From the NCBI GenBank assembly GCA_949592205.1, contig CATIUR010000002.1, positions 6,548,501-6,612,500 on the forward strand: a DNA stretch of 64,000 bases, in the 5' to 3' direction. Below, piece by piece: positions 54,206-64,000 of the stretch. Positions within the stretch are counted from its first letter, which is position 1. Each line of letters opens with the position of its first letter. Under the pieces are notes generated by a model that was not told the DNA's origin, did no database searches, and was given only the letters and a program-made list of their open reading frames with translations. This stretch comes from Helichrysum umbraculigerum. Taxonomy: Eukaryota > Streptophyta > Magnoliopsida > Asterales > Asteraceae. The position numbers were made by a program, and so were the translations under genes.

Positions 54206-57200
54206 GATCAAAATTATTACTGAAAACGTTATTATGTAATGGACAAGGTTTTCAAGTTTCTTATAATCCTCTCGTTCCTATGTGATTTCAAATTCTCGCC
54301 TAACGTTATATCTTATTTTTACCGGTTCTATGACAAAGTATTGTTTTAAACTCCATCTCGATTTTATTCAATTACAATTTACTCATAAGAGACTCATCAC
54401 TTATTATGTATCGCGAATTCCATTCGCTCTATCCGTCCCTTCAATTGATAGGTTATCGAACCTATCTATTAGACGTATAGTACGAATTTGTTTAGTCCGT
54501 TTAAGAAAGTAAACGAAATTGGTGTTTGTAAATCTTGCGTTCTCAACGTCAAAAAGGCTCTTTCTTGATTCCAAATACCGTCATGTGGTTAAGTTATATG
54601 GTTTTATGCTAGACTTTGATTTATCAAAGTTTATTTACGTTGTATAGCAATCCCTACATGTGGCTCACACATGCAAGGCTTGTAGCTAAATTGTAGGTGC
54701 GGAAGAATAGAAAATATTAAGGAATGGTCATGATCAACTAAGTGAAAAATATTTGTTCTTTATACAAGTGTACAGTTGGTTGATTCTGCAAAGTTTGCAT
54801 GAGGTTCTCACATCGAAAATTTGTATTTAACGCAGAATAATCACAATTAGATTCAACTTAACCTATTAAAATTTTGATTACACTAAAATGAGTCCCAGCC
54901 ATTTAAACTTCTATAGTGTTCTCAATTTGTCCTAAGTGTATTGTATGTTGAATTCTAGTCCCTTACGAATATAAGTGAGCTTGCTGATTGTTAAATCTAT
55001 TGTATTTTAGATGTTGATTCCATTTTTTTTATTACATGTTTAGGTGAGAGTAACCATATGTATATGAAAGGGTTGAGTCGCCAAGGAAGATCAATCCACA
55101 ATGTCAACAAAGGAAGAAAAGTTCATACCTACCAGAGCGTCTCTAGGAAAGGTTATAGCAGTTTATTTGTATGGGGGGGGGGGGGGGTGGGGTGGTGAGT
55201 AAGTGTGAACTTAGATTTCATCCTAAAATCTAAGGGAATTTGATTTGGTCTCACAAGTTGTATGTTCTCGCACATCGAAATTTCATTATATAAAGACTAG
55301 TAAATTCCCGTGCTATGCCGCGGTAAACAAGTAAGAAGTAAGTAGTTGTGATTGATATTGATAGCTGGCCAGTCTGTGAATAGAAGAATGAATAATAAGA
55401 GTTGTTATTGGTGGTCATTACAAATGTTAAATTTATGATGTGAAATAGTATATAAAAGATTATCTTAATAAGTGGCGCCTTATGATTCACAGATTGTTTG
55501 AATTAATTATGAGAAATTTCCATATACTGATATAGTGTGGAATAACTATTTGGTTATTTGCTCTCATTTCAAAGACAATAGCTTTCAAGCTTGTTGAATG
55601 AATAAAAAAAATGTTTAAATCTTATACTGGTCGAAGCTTTTTTTATTATTATTATTTCATGAGGAAAGTAATGTAATAAATTTTGTTTAATATAGTGAGG
55701 GTAGTTTGGTCCTTTCACAGCTTGAAGCCTATAAGGCTAAAAAGGAAAATGAGTAAATCAATTTTCATAGGAGTATATTGGTTACTTCACGTCGTCTTGC
55801 AATATTTGTAACAATTTTCAACCATGTTTATTCCCCCGTTTAGGCTCGAGCTTTATCGATGTATTGATGACGACTATAATTATGGTTTGGTTCCGTTTGA
55901 AGGCAAAATTGGTTCTTTAGTTTGAAGTAGTCTCCTTCTATGTATCAATCTGATAACGCTAGTAATATACCCGCACACAATGTAATGGTCAGCACAAGGA
56001 CATTAATCAGAGATATTATACATACATATTTGGATTTAAGGCCGATACCTTTTGTGAACTGTTTAATTTATTCCCTATCGATCAATTTGTCTCATGGGTA
56101 TCTTGATTTTCACTTTGTAATTGTTTTTTATTAGATCTCAAGATTATTTGACCAAACATTTTGGGACAATATTTAAGATCAACTGTCTCATTTCGTATGG
56201 ATTAGTAGGGAACCATTCTCATGTTAGTGCAAAATATGGCATAAGATACGTGAATTCATTTCAATGTGTCAACAAACGATTTCCTCATGATTTCCTCTTG
56301 TCCATTTCATCGGTGAGCTTGTTATACTCGTGGAGGTTATGAACGCTCATTGGTTTTGTATTTCCTTTTGACTTAGTGATAACCAAATGTTATTGTTGAT
56401 TAAGTTCTTAATGTTAAGTGACACAATAAAATAGTTTCATTATTGGAGCTGGGCATTTGTAAATCTCAAATTCAACGTCTATCTCGTTATTTGAATCTCT
56501 CTTAGAATAGTTACAACTGGGAATTTCTTCGATTTTATACCAACATTATGAGTGAATTTTCCCCTTGAGAGCTGATGCGATGATGTATCATGTAGAAATG
56601 AAATATATTACAAAGCTTGAAGCACTAAATTTTTAGTTGTAGACATTAAAGGAAATGGAGGTTATTATGTTATGTTGTTTGATTTATCTTTAGATATGGG
56701 AGGGTAGTAAATCATAATTGTTACATGTTACAAGACATAGAGAGTTTCAAAATGGTATATTTATTTTGGGTACCAACGATTTTAGTAGGTTAATCTTAAA
56801 CCATCACTTAAATAGATCATCAATGGTTATATATTTTAGTTGAGAGGGCCATTGGATAGGTTAACTTAACCTTCTTCTTCGTTCAAACCCCTTTCATTAA
56901 GTAGTATAGATAATAATGGGTTGGTTGAATATGAGAATCATTACCAAGTTTTTGATTACCAACACATCAACAAGTGGTTTTAATAAGGTCCTTAGGAAAA
57001 AATTTGATTCACCCGTGTTGCAATCGTGATATTGGCAGAGATTATGGTGTAGGTATGTTTTAGATTCACTTTAATTCTTACGGATGTTGTAGTCAAATGG
57101 TTTAAAAACCGAGAATATAATGCATGTTAAGAATAGCCTTGTTCAGTTACGTCCTATTGTAAAATGTGGCATTGGAGACCTTAGGTGAAATTGCAAAGCA

Positions 57201-58017
57201 ATACGGAGAATTCGAATGCATGTTCAAAAAATTTGAGGGATAATGAACAAATTATTTTGATTCCAGTGAGTAATGATTTAATAAAGTTTTTGCATGGTTA
57301 TTCATTAGTGAGTTATTATCCGCGTCCATTATTCTCACGATACAGTTTCCATGTCTTAGAATGATGTTTACTTAGTACATGATTTACACTTTTATATTTG
57401 TCACCCTTCGCTCTCGTTACGTTTTAGAATTTCGAGTAGAATGTCTTGGCAGCATATTTGATACGATTTTGAGTACATGGGAGTTTAGTATAAATTGACA
57501 ATTTAGATAGTGTATGCACCAAACCAATGACCAAGGATTATGATCTCAAAACCTGTAGAGTCGAGATTTGACGTCGTCACGCGACTTTGAAGGCGACACA
57601 TTGGACACTAGAATGTGGTCATATAAACACATATATGTCGTGATACCTTTGTAATTACGTCGGCCGCCGTAATTGTTAGGGTATCCTTTCATATATGTAC
57701 TTATTACCAAACCCTATATCACAATGTTCAACTTCATTCCTACGGTTTTAATTCTAAATGTGACACGAATTTACATGGAAATGATACTATGATCAATATA
57801 GTTTTGCTAGATGACATTAATGATCTCATGCCGTTAAGCCTACATAACTCTCTCGGGTACGCGGGCATGTGCAGAAACCACCAACGGAGCATGTCCTGCT
57901 CGAGAATCGGAATGCGAATGAGTACACATCGTCAATGTAGCAAGTAAGTTCATATATATCCTAAGAAATAAGTATACTTCGTTTCATGCACACGTAGTTC
58001 CTAGAATAGCATCTATA
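54206..58017 (-). other. LARD2 interior, no recognisable coding
   Basis: Searching for Gypsy integrase, protease or polymerase motifs in all frames by eye gave nothing. A run of 15 G lies at 55173-55187. A possible nested insertion runs from about 55296 (ACTAGTAAATTCCCGTGC) to about 56913 (TTAAGTAGTATAGATA). Frames at 54073-54512 and 55940-56342 have no motif. Confidence 0.55.
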
Positions 58018-58087
58018 TGAAGGTTCCTAGGTTATAGTCTAGGTCAATCCACCTAATTCTCTATAACCAATGTCTCTGATACCAATC
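58018..58087 (-). other. LARD2 primer-binding site and leader
   Basis: Reverse-complemented: GATTGGTATCAGAGACATTG, then GGTTATAGAGAATTAGG and GACCTAGACTATAACC. It is a shorter form of the block at 14079-14175 and 21180-21271. The primer-binding site has GAGAC where the others have GAGCC. Confidence 0.75.
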
Positions 58088-60371
58088 TGTCACACCCCGT
58101 CTAAAGCGGAAACAACGGAATGCAACCATGATAGGATCACAACACATTATTATAAAGATGTCTATATGAAAATAAAAATCCAATATGTTATGATACTTGT
58201 AACATGAATAGGAGTTCACGCTACATGTACATATCAGCAATGAAACAGATAACCAAACAATATTCCCACAAAATAAATGTTAAGTAAAAACACGCCTTTT
58301 CCAAATTATTAGAATGCCAAAGTTCCACCTCAAACAATAGTCTCAAAGTTTAGCTTAAATGCAACCTAGAGGTCCACTAAGCTTTCTTGTCCTCAATCCA
58401 CTAGTGTTACCTGAAAAGATATGCTCAAAAACGTCAACACGAATGTTGGTGAGTTTCGTAGGTTTGAAAACAAACACCACAAAATAAAATATTTTGCTGT
58501 GATGATGATAAGTTAGGACAATGCAATAGAAATGTACACAAATGTGAAATAATCAGTCAATATATCTCAATGTACGGCAATTACCTCACAAGGAAGTAAA
58601 GCACGAATGTAAGCAACAATCCCAATGTACGGCAAATACCCCACAAGGAAGTAATGCACGAATGTAAGCAACAATCTCAATGTACGGCAAATACCCCACA
58701 AGGAAGTACAGCACGGATGTAAGCAACAAGTATCAATGCATGTAAGTCACATAGTGTCACACATTTCAAGCATATGTCCAAAAATAGAAATGAATACGTT
58801 CACAGCATAAAACAGTTGATAAAACATGAGCATACCTTTCCCCCAATTTGAAAATAAGTAAATGAAAACGGGGCCACGAAAACTCACCTTAAATAACAAA
58901 GCAAGTATCGTCTCAAAATGAATCCACTAAATAGTACGTCAATCTACAAATAAATTCATATAGGTTAATAACCTAGGCAAAACTATACCTAGTTATTATA
59001 TCCTAGTTGATTGTTTGAATTTTCGATATATTTTAACCATCTTCTTCAAATAAAGAGTAAAATATGAAAACTTGTTAAATCTTAACTTTAACACCTTTCT
59101 AATGTTATCATATAATTAGAGTATAACACTTATTATATAAGGATATGATAAAAGACGATTGAGACATGACCATTTGTTACAACTAAAACCCCTTTACATA
59201 ACTCATTATTTTTAAATTAAATATATAAATTAAATCTTAACATTTTATTAATGTGATTTGTTTACAGAAAAGTATAGCCTTAAATATACTTTACAACTCC
59301 CAAAATACTAAAGAACAATTGGATCAAACCGAAATATGTTTAACCAAGTTTTTCTGAAAATTCGTGATACACAAAAACAGTTTACAAAATAATTCCTATA
59401 AAATCGTACGTTGCTTTTTAGAGGCCGAAACCTCTCAATTTAATGTAAAATCTCGAGATCTACAACTTTCGTGTTTTGGCCGAAGCTTGAAAACAAACGA
59501 AACTAGGTCAAAACTGCCCCTGATTAAGACTACGAAAATATGGACAGCTTTTACAATTTACGGGTATATAACTTTCGGTTTCCAAAACTTATTATACCCA
59601 ACATATTCATACCCCCAAACATATAAATCGACCAACATATACATCTTATTTCAGAAAAATTAAAATAAATAAAAATATATTGATTAGGGTTTATGATTAT
59701 ACCTATACGAATATACGAACGGGAAATACATGTAAGCGACACTTGACTTCGATTTAGTGGAGTTTTCTTTTGAATTCTTCCCTTTTCTTTCAATCGTAGG
59801 GCAGCAGCAAATCACAGGAAAAGAGGCTATTTCTTTTGTTTAAATGTATAAAGGAGATTAGGGTTATAATTAAATATGTATTTATAGTTAAAAATATGGC
59901 TTGATAAATAAGTCTTATGGGTTTAAGGGAGTTTTTGGGCTGGCCGAAATCCTCCTTAGAGAGATGGGTCGGTTTGATTTTTAACCACACTTCGACAACA
60001 ATAAAAAAACGATAGCGACAAGTTCCCTTCGTATGAATCATGATTATTTAATTATATTACTTTTGTTGCTCATTATTATATGATGATGATGATAACGTTT
60101 ATCATCATATAATATTATCATTACTTATTTATTTTATTATAATTATTATCATAGTTATTATTACTATTATTATTATATTTAAACTTATTTCTAAATTAAT
60201 TTCGTATGAACGATATTCGGTCAGTTGGTACTATAAGAAAAACTGAATTTTCTTAAAAATGAGAATATGAACTATTGAATAATTCTTCATCAAGTTCGCA
60301 AATTCAAATACAAATAGAAAATGATTTTAAGTCGAGATTTTACGATTGTCATTTTAGTGACGGATGTCACA
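58088..60371 (-). repeat. 5' LTR of LARD2
   Basis: The second 2,284-bp copy. Differences from the first include single-base changes near 58184, 58285, 58619, 58710, 59121 and 59434-59443. The ORFs at 59364-60041 mirror those of the other LTR. Confidence 0.9.
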
Positions 60372-60376
60372 TAACA

Positions 60377-61156
60377 ATTCTTGTAATATTCAAAAATCAA
60401 TATTATTAGGTTAAATAACCCTAAATGCGATTTTTGCTAAAAGATTAATAAATCCTAGCCAAAAATCAATTAATCCATAGTTTTAGTTAAAACCTTAAAA
60501 TTGATTTTGCCAAAGATCACGCATCTTTACAAACATTAACTTATACCTAAAGTTTCGTAAACATTAGTTGATCACATCAAAGATTAAAGTATTGATTTTT
60601 CTTGGGTTTCTAAAACCCTTTTACAAATTGGCTAATACAAGGGTTCACATAATCCCTTGTATTATTTTCTTGCTTGATAAGGTAATTACTAATTGTACTA
60701 GATTCAGTTAAGATATCAAATACCTAACCCTAATGCTAAAACCGATTTTCCTAGGGGTTTTGGTAAACCCTAAAATCAATTTTTGCATAGGTTTAATCAA
60801 TACAATGAATATTAACTTAAAACAAGAAAATTATAATTGTTAGTTTCGGATTAAACAGTTTAAACTATTAATCTACAAAAACAATATATGATTTCGGTTA
60901 TGGTGTTTAACACCATATACATAAAATCGATCAACAAGGTTTCTAGTAAACCTTGGAGCAATTTTAGGTACAACCAAATCACATCTTGTTTTGGATTAAT
61001 CGCGAATAACAAACTTAACGCGTTATTTAATCAATTTAATAAACTACACAATTTTATACCAATTACAAGAAAGGTAGAAGAAGAGAACAATAATTAAAAC
61101 TATAATAAAAAGAAGCATACAAGACAACCAATCACAGTTTTACTAGAAAATTATAT
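60377..61156 (-). other. Leader of the outer element, primer-site-proximal part
   Basis: Noncoding, AT-rich. The small frame at 60888-61097 has no motif. It follows the TAACA target duplication of LARD2 and ends at the outer element's primer-binding site. Confidence 0.5.
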
Positions 61157-61169
61157 GGCTCTGATACCA
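61157..61169 (-). other. Primer-binding site of the outer element
   Basis: The minus strand reads TGGTATCAGAGCC, the initiator tRNA-Met complement, one base inside the LTR end at 61171. This fixes the element's orientation as minus. Confidence 0.9.
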
Positions 61170-61170
61170 A

Positions 61171-64000
61171 TGAAGGGTTTTTAATAGAATTATACGTTAT
61201 AAAATTTAATCTTTATTAACAATTAATACAATTAATTATGTGGAAACTTTATAGAAAATATTTAATCATATTAAATAAACCCTTTAGCCAAGATCTATAA
61301 TTTTCAATAATAAAACATGTATAAAATTAATTAACACTTTAATTAATACGAACTTACATCGAGTGCTCGGCAAGATCTTTAGTCTTCAAATCGTTGCCAA
61401 AATACGAGTTAGCTTATCTTGAACTTGTTTCTTTCTTCTTCAAATCGGCTAGGCTAGGGATACGTTAGGTATCCACCTTTGATTCACGGTTGAACGTTTG
61501 GTAGTAACTAAAGTGTGAACTAAATACCCAAACAAATAATACGATCAAATCGCAAGATCACAAACCCTAAAAAAGGGTTGGCCGACTTTCGGCCTTGGGT
61601 CCTTTGGGGCCGGTCGTCGACAAGGAGAGGGGAGGGAGGAGAGGAGAAATTGTTAGGGTTTTATCACTAAACAAATGAACCCCTAACCCTCCTTTTATAG
61701 GTTTAGTCCAACTTGTTTTCCAAGATAATCAAACTAACACCTATAGTCCCTCTAATTTAATTACTTATTAAACCAATCCCAAAGTTAACAATTTACAATT
61801 GAAACCTTGCAGTTTAAATAACTAATTAAACTAGTAAATCTATTTACAAAACAAATTATAAATAAATTCCTTTAACAAATAATTACACTTAATTATTTAT
61901 ACATTCGACCAACTAATTCATTTCAACTAAATGAACGATATCAACTAACAATTATAGTATCACACTACTTGTTCGGTTGTGCTCATCGGTGTGACCCTGC
62001 GGTGTTCATGTGAAGCTGGATTTGATATTAATTTATGATAATATTAAGCACATAATCTTTCAGACTCCCACTTGTGCGAAATATTAGCATCGGTAAATAT
62101 CATGTACCTAAGGCGGTCCCTACCAGGACACTTAGGTTAACCAGATCAATGAAGCAATCACTCCTCGTAGCTATACAGCCTAGCTGAGATAAAATTCAAA
62201 AAGTGAGGGTGTAGCTATTATCCTTTTGCATTTTCTTAAGATATTTTAGAGTATAAGGCATGGACCGTATCAACCTTACAATACTCAATTCCTATTTTCG
62301 ATTACCGATTTGTACCGACTAAGCAATTGACTTATCACTCGAGTATGGCCATACATTTCTTCAGTTCAAATCATCGACGGCCTAGGAGATATCTCTCTTG
62401 TTTCTTACACAAGAGTTGCAAAGTCCCATCTTGCGAGTTAAACTATAAATCACAACATGTGTTCTTTGTCAGCCAACGAATAACCGTTATGGATGCTCAT
62501 TTACGAACACCGTTAGGTCTCATTAGAAACCAACTAGGTTCACATGCGAAAATCTAGCCTGCTCAGGTCAGAGGATAGTGCGCCACGATTGAGAATACCC
62601 ATGACAATGGTCCATGAAGTATTCACTCAATGTATGGGTCGATCCAACATTTAATCGCATTAAGTGCTAGTGATCAGGCATCACAAATTAACAGTGACTG
62701 TACCTTATCTGCAGGACAAGTTGCTACTTAAAGCTGTAACATACCATCTTTCACTATAACTGATCGCCCTATTGTAGTTCCCACGACAACAAGCGGTTAT
62801 GGATATGTGTCTCATACACTTTAGAATAAATTTGCATTCATTCATGGATACTAAAATATACTAAATATGAACAACATGAAGGCCTCGTCATATCTCAATG
62901 AGTCATCCAACCTTGACATGCTACAGTTCATGATTTCAGAATCGGGTCGTGATATATGAATATAAATAGACCTAATTCTGATTAATCCATATCAACCATA
63001 TTTATTAAGATGTATTTCTCCAAACATATCTTATTAAATATCTACCCACTAAACTTAAGACTTTAAGCTTTATTTGTTATAATCACAATTTGAATCTTTG
63101 TCAATGTTATTCCATGATCGTATATATGTACACCGAAGTAAAACATATTAAATCATGATATCATTTACACATAGCATTCACCATGACTAACCAACTTAAT
63201 GAAACTGACTTCACAATAAATTTGATGTTTCCAAATACTTGGATTTTAAAATTTCTTTTAAACAATCATCAAATATTTTAAATCAATTCAACAATAAATT
63301 TTAATTTCTCTAACAATAAGATTAACAATTTAATGTTCTTGTGAGATATAAAATTTCCATTTAACGCTCCCACTAAATATAACAATACTTTAGAATTCAA
63401 TTTCTACAAAACAAATCTTACAATTTATTTTAGAAATGATTCTCTTTATATGCAATTAAATAATAAACTAATGTCTTGGTTTCATGATGTGTTATGAAAA
63501 CACACAATCAATTTAATTCTTATAGACAAGAATAAATCAAACCATAACAAGTTTTATTCATATTTAATCCTATTAATTGACAATTCAATTAAATTGTATC
63601 TAATAAGTATTCATACATTTTTATGCATATAATAGATTCAATAATCTAGGAGATTCATCAATCTTTAAACCATTATTATTTAGTGGCTAAGTTCCATATA
63701 AATCAAACTTATTACTTGGCAACTTACGTATTCAATAATTCACAATTATAAAGATATCAACTAATAAATAACACTTATTTAAATGTATTACTCATGAACA
63801 TGTATCTTTAGATAGATAAGTTCTAAATGAGTCATATTATAGGATTGTTACATGCGGATCTCATTTTGGGATTTAAACATAAGTTTTAAAATAAAGAACA
63901 TTTCAAAAACTTTTAAACACATTTCAAACATTACAAACCAAACTTTAATATTAAATAACCAAAATATTTAAATATTCAAAAACAATTATCCAAGCTCAAA
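61171..64000 (-). repeat. 5' LTR of the outer element, cut by the window end
   Basis: It matches 33686-36510 to the last base of the window. One clear length difference: five extra bases near 61567-61575 (CCCTAAAAAAGGG against CCCAAGGG). Confidence 0.85.

Larger units (their letters stand above)
51886..60371 (-). mobile_element. LARD2: Gypsy-derived non-autonomous element, 8.5 kb
   Basis: Two 2,284-bp LTRs (51886-54169, 58088-60371) start TGTCACACCCCG and end GGATGTCACA. A perfect TAACA duplication flanks the element (51881-51885, 60372-60376). In minus sense the primer-binding site (TGGTATCAGAG, about 58084-58073) adjoins the right LTR, and a polypurine tract with GGGGGG (about 54179-54170) adjoins the left LTR. 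The 3.9-kb interior encodes no protein I can recognise. The LTRs differ at roughly a dozen positions by eye, so the insertion is young. Polypurine-side sequence resembles Tekay/Del Gypsy elements. Confidence 0.9.
33686..64000 (-). mobile_element. Outer Copia-derived gag-only element (LARD), continues past the window
   Basis: Two near-identical long direct repeats, 33686-36510 and 61171-64000, flank everything between them. The right copy is cut by the window end. In minus sense the right copy is the 5' LTR, with a primer-binding site at 61169-61157 next to it; a leader follows, then gag (37611-36753), then the left copy as 3' LTR. No pol is present. The leader is interrupted by Cassandra (37994-50439) and LARD2 (51886-60371). 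By eye the repeats differ at about 20 substitutions and a 5-bp indel in 2.8 kb, suggesting a fairly young insertion. Confidence 0.8.

Noticed and set aside
51886..60371. Tandem or segmental duplication of 2.3 kb
   Set aside because: The two copies have TG...CA inverted ends, a primer-binding site, a polypurine tract and a 5-bp target duplication, so they are LTRs.
33686..64000. Duplicated host locus carrying small genes (frames at 34837-35334 and 62327-62557)
   Set aside because: The 2.8-kb repeats flank a primer-binding site and gag; the small frames have no motif and are just LTR sequence.

Overview
This is a stretch of plant nuclear heterochromatin: AT-rich, with no recognisable host gene, made almost entirely of LTR retrotransposons nested in one another. 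An Asteraceae host is suggested by the style of the Copia polyprotein, by an extra 3' ORF that I recall from daisy-family assemblies, and by very long LTRs on non-autonomous elements. This taxonomic guess is inference, not a search result.

Layout. 1-3229: a solo LTR (206-2179, target duplication GTCCT) inside other LTR-like DNA. 3230-11122: a minus-strand, deleted Sirevirus-like Copia element with 3' LTR, decayed extra ORF and gag C-terminus, but no pol. 11123-14175: a plus-strand Gypsy-type LTR with primer-binding site, interrupting that gag. 14176-22680: a minus-strand Gypsy derivative (LARD1) with 3.0 kb LTR, decayed integrase and protease, and no reverse transcriptase. Its 5' LTR is cut at about 22,680. 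22681-28907: a minus-strand Athila-like element with gag and protease, then an unidentified coding remnant where reverse transcriptase should be. 28908-30306: nothing recognised. 30307-33685: a plus-strand Copia-type LTR, primer-binding site and leader, carrying a 976-bp hAT-like element with an 8-bp target duplication.

33686-64000+: a minus-strand Copia-derived element with LTRs over 2.8 kb and only a frameshifted gag (outer element). Its leader holds two insertions. The first is a Cassandra TRIM (37994-50439, target duplication GAAAA, 5S-rRNA-like LTRs), whose left LTR is split by a very young Sirevirus-like Copia element (38060-49888, duplication CTCTT). The second is a Gypsy-derived LARD (LARD2, 51886-60371, duplication TAACA).

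The only near-intact protein-coding element is the Copia at 38060-49888: gag, pol (protease, integrase, reverse transcriptase, RNase H) and a ~1,085-codon extra ORF of unknown function. Its LTRs differ at one position in 678 by my reading, yet pol and the extra ORF each have one in-frame stop. Points most worth following up: the extra ORF (a second, diverged copy lies at 4464-8853), a consensus splice acceptor immediately before pol, MYB-like ACTG motif arrays, a leader block shared by three different Gypsy-derived elements, a covarying hairpin next to their polypurine tracts, and GC-rich palindrome clusters in several LTR families.
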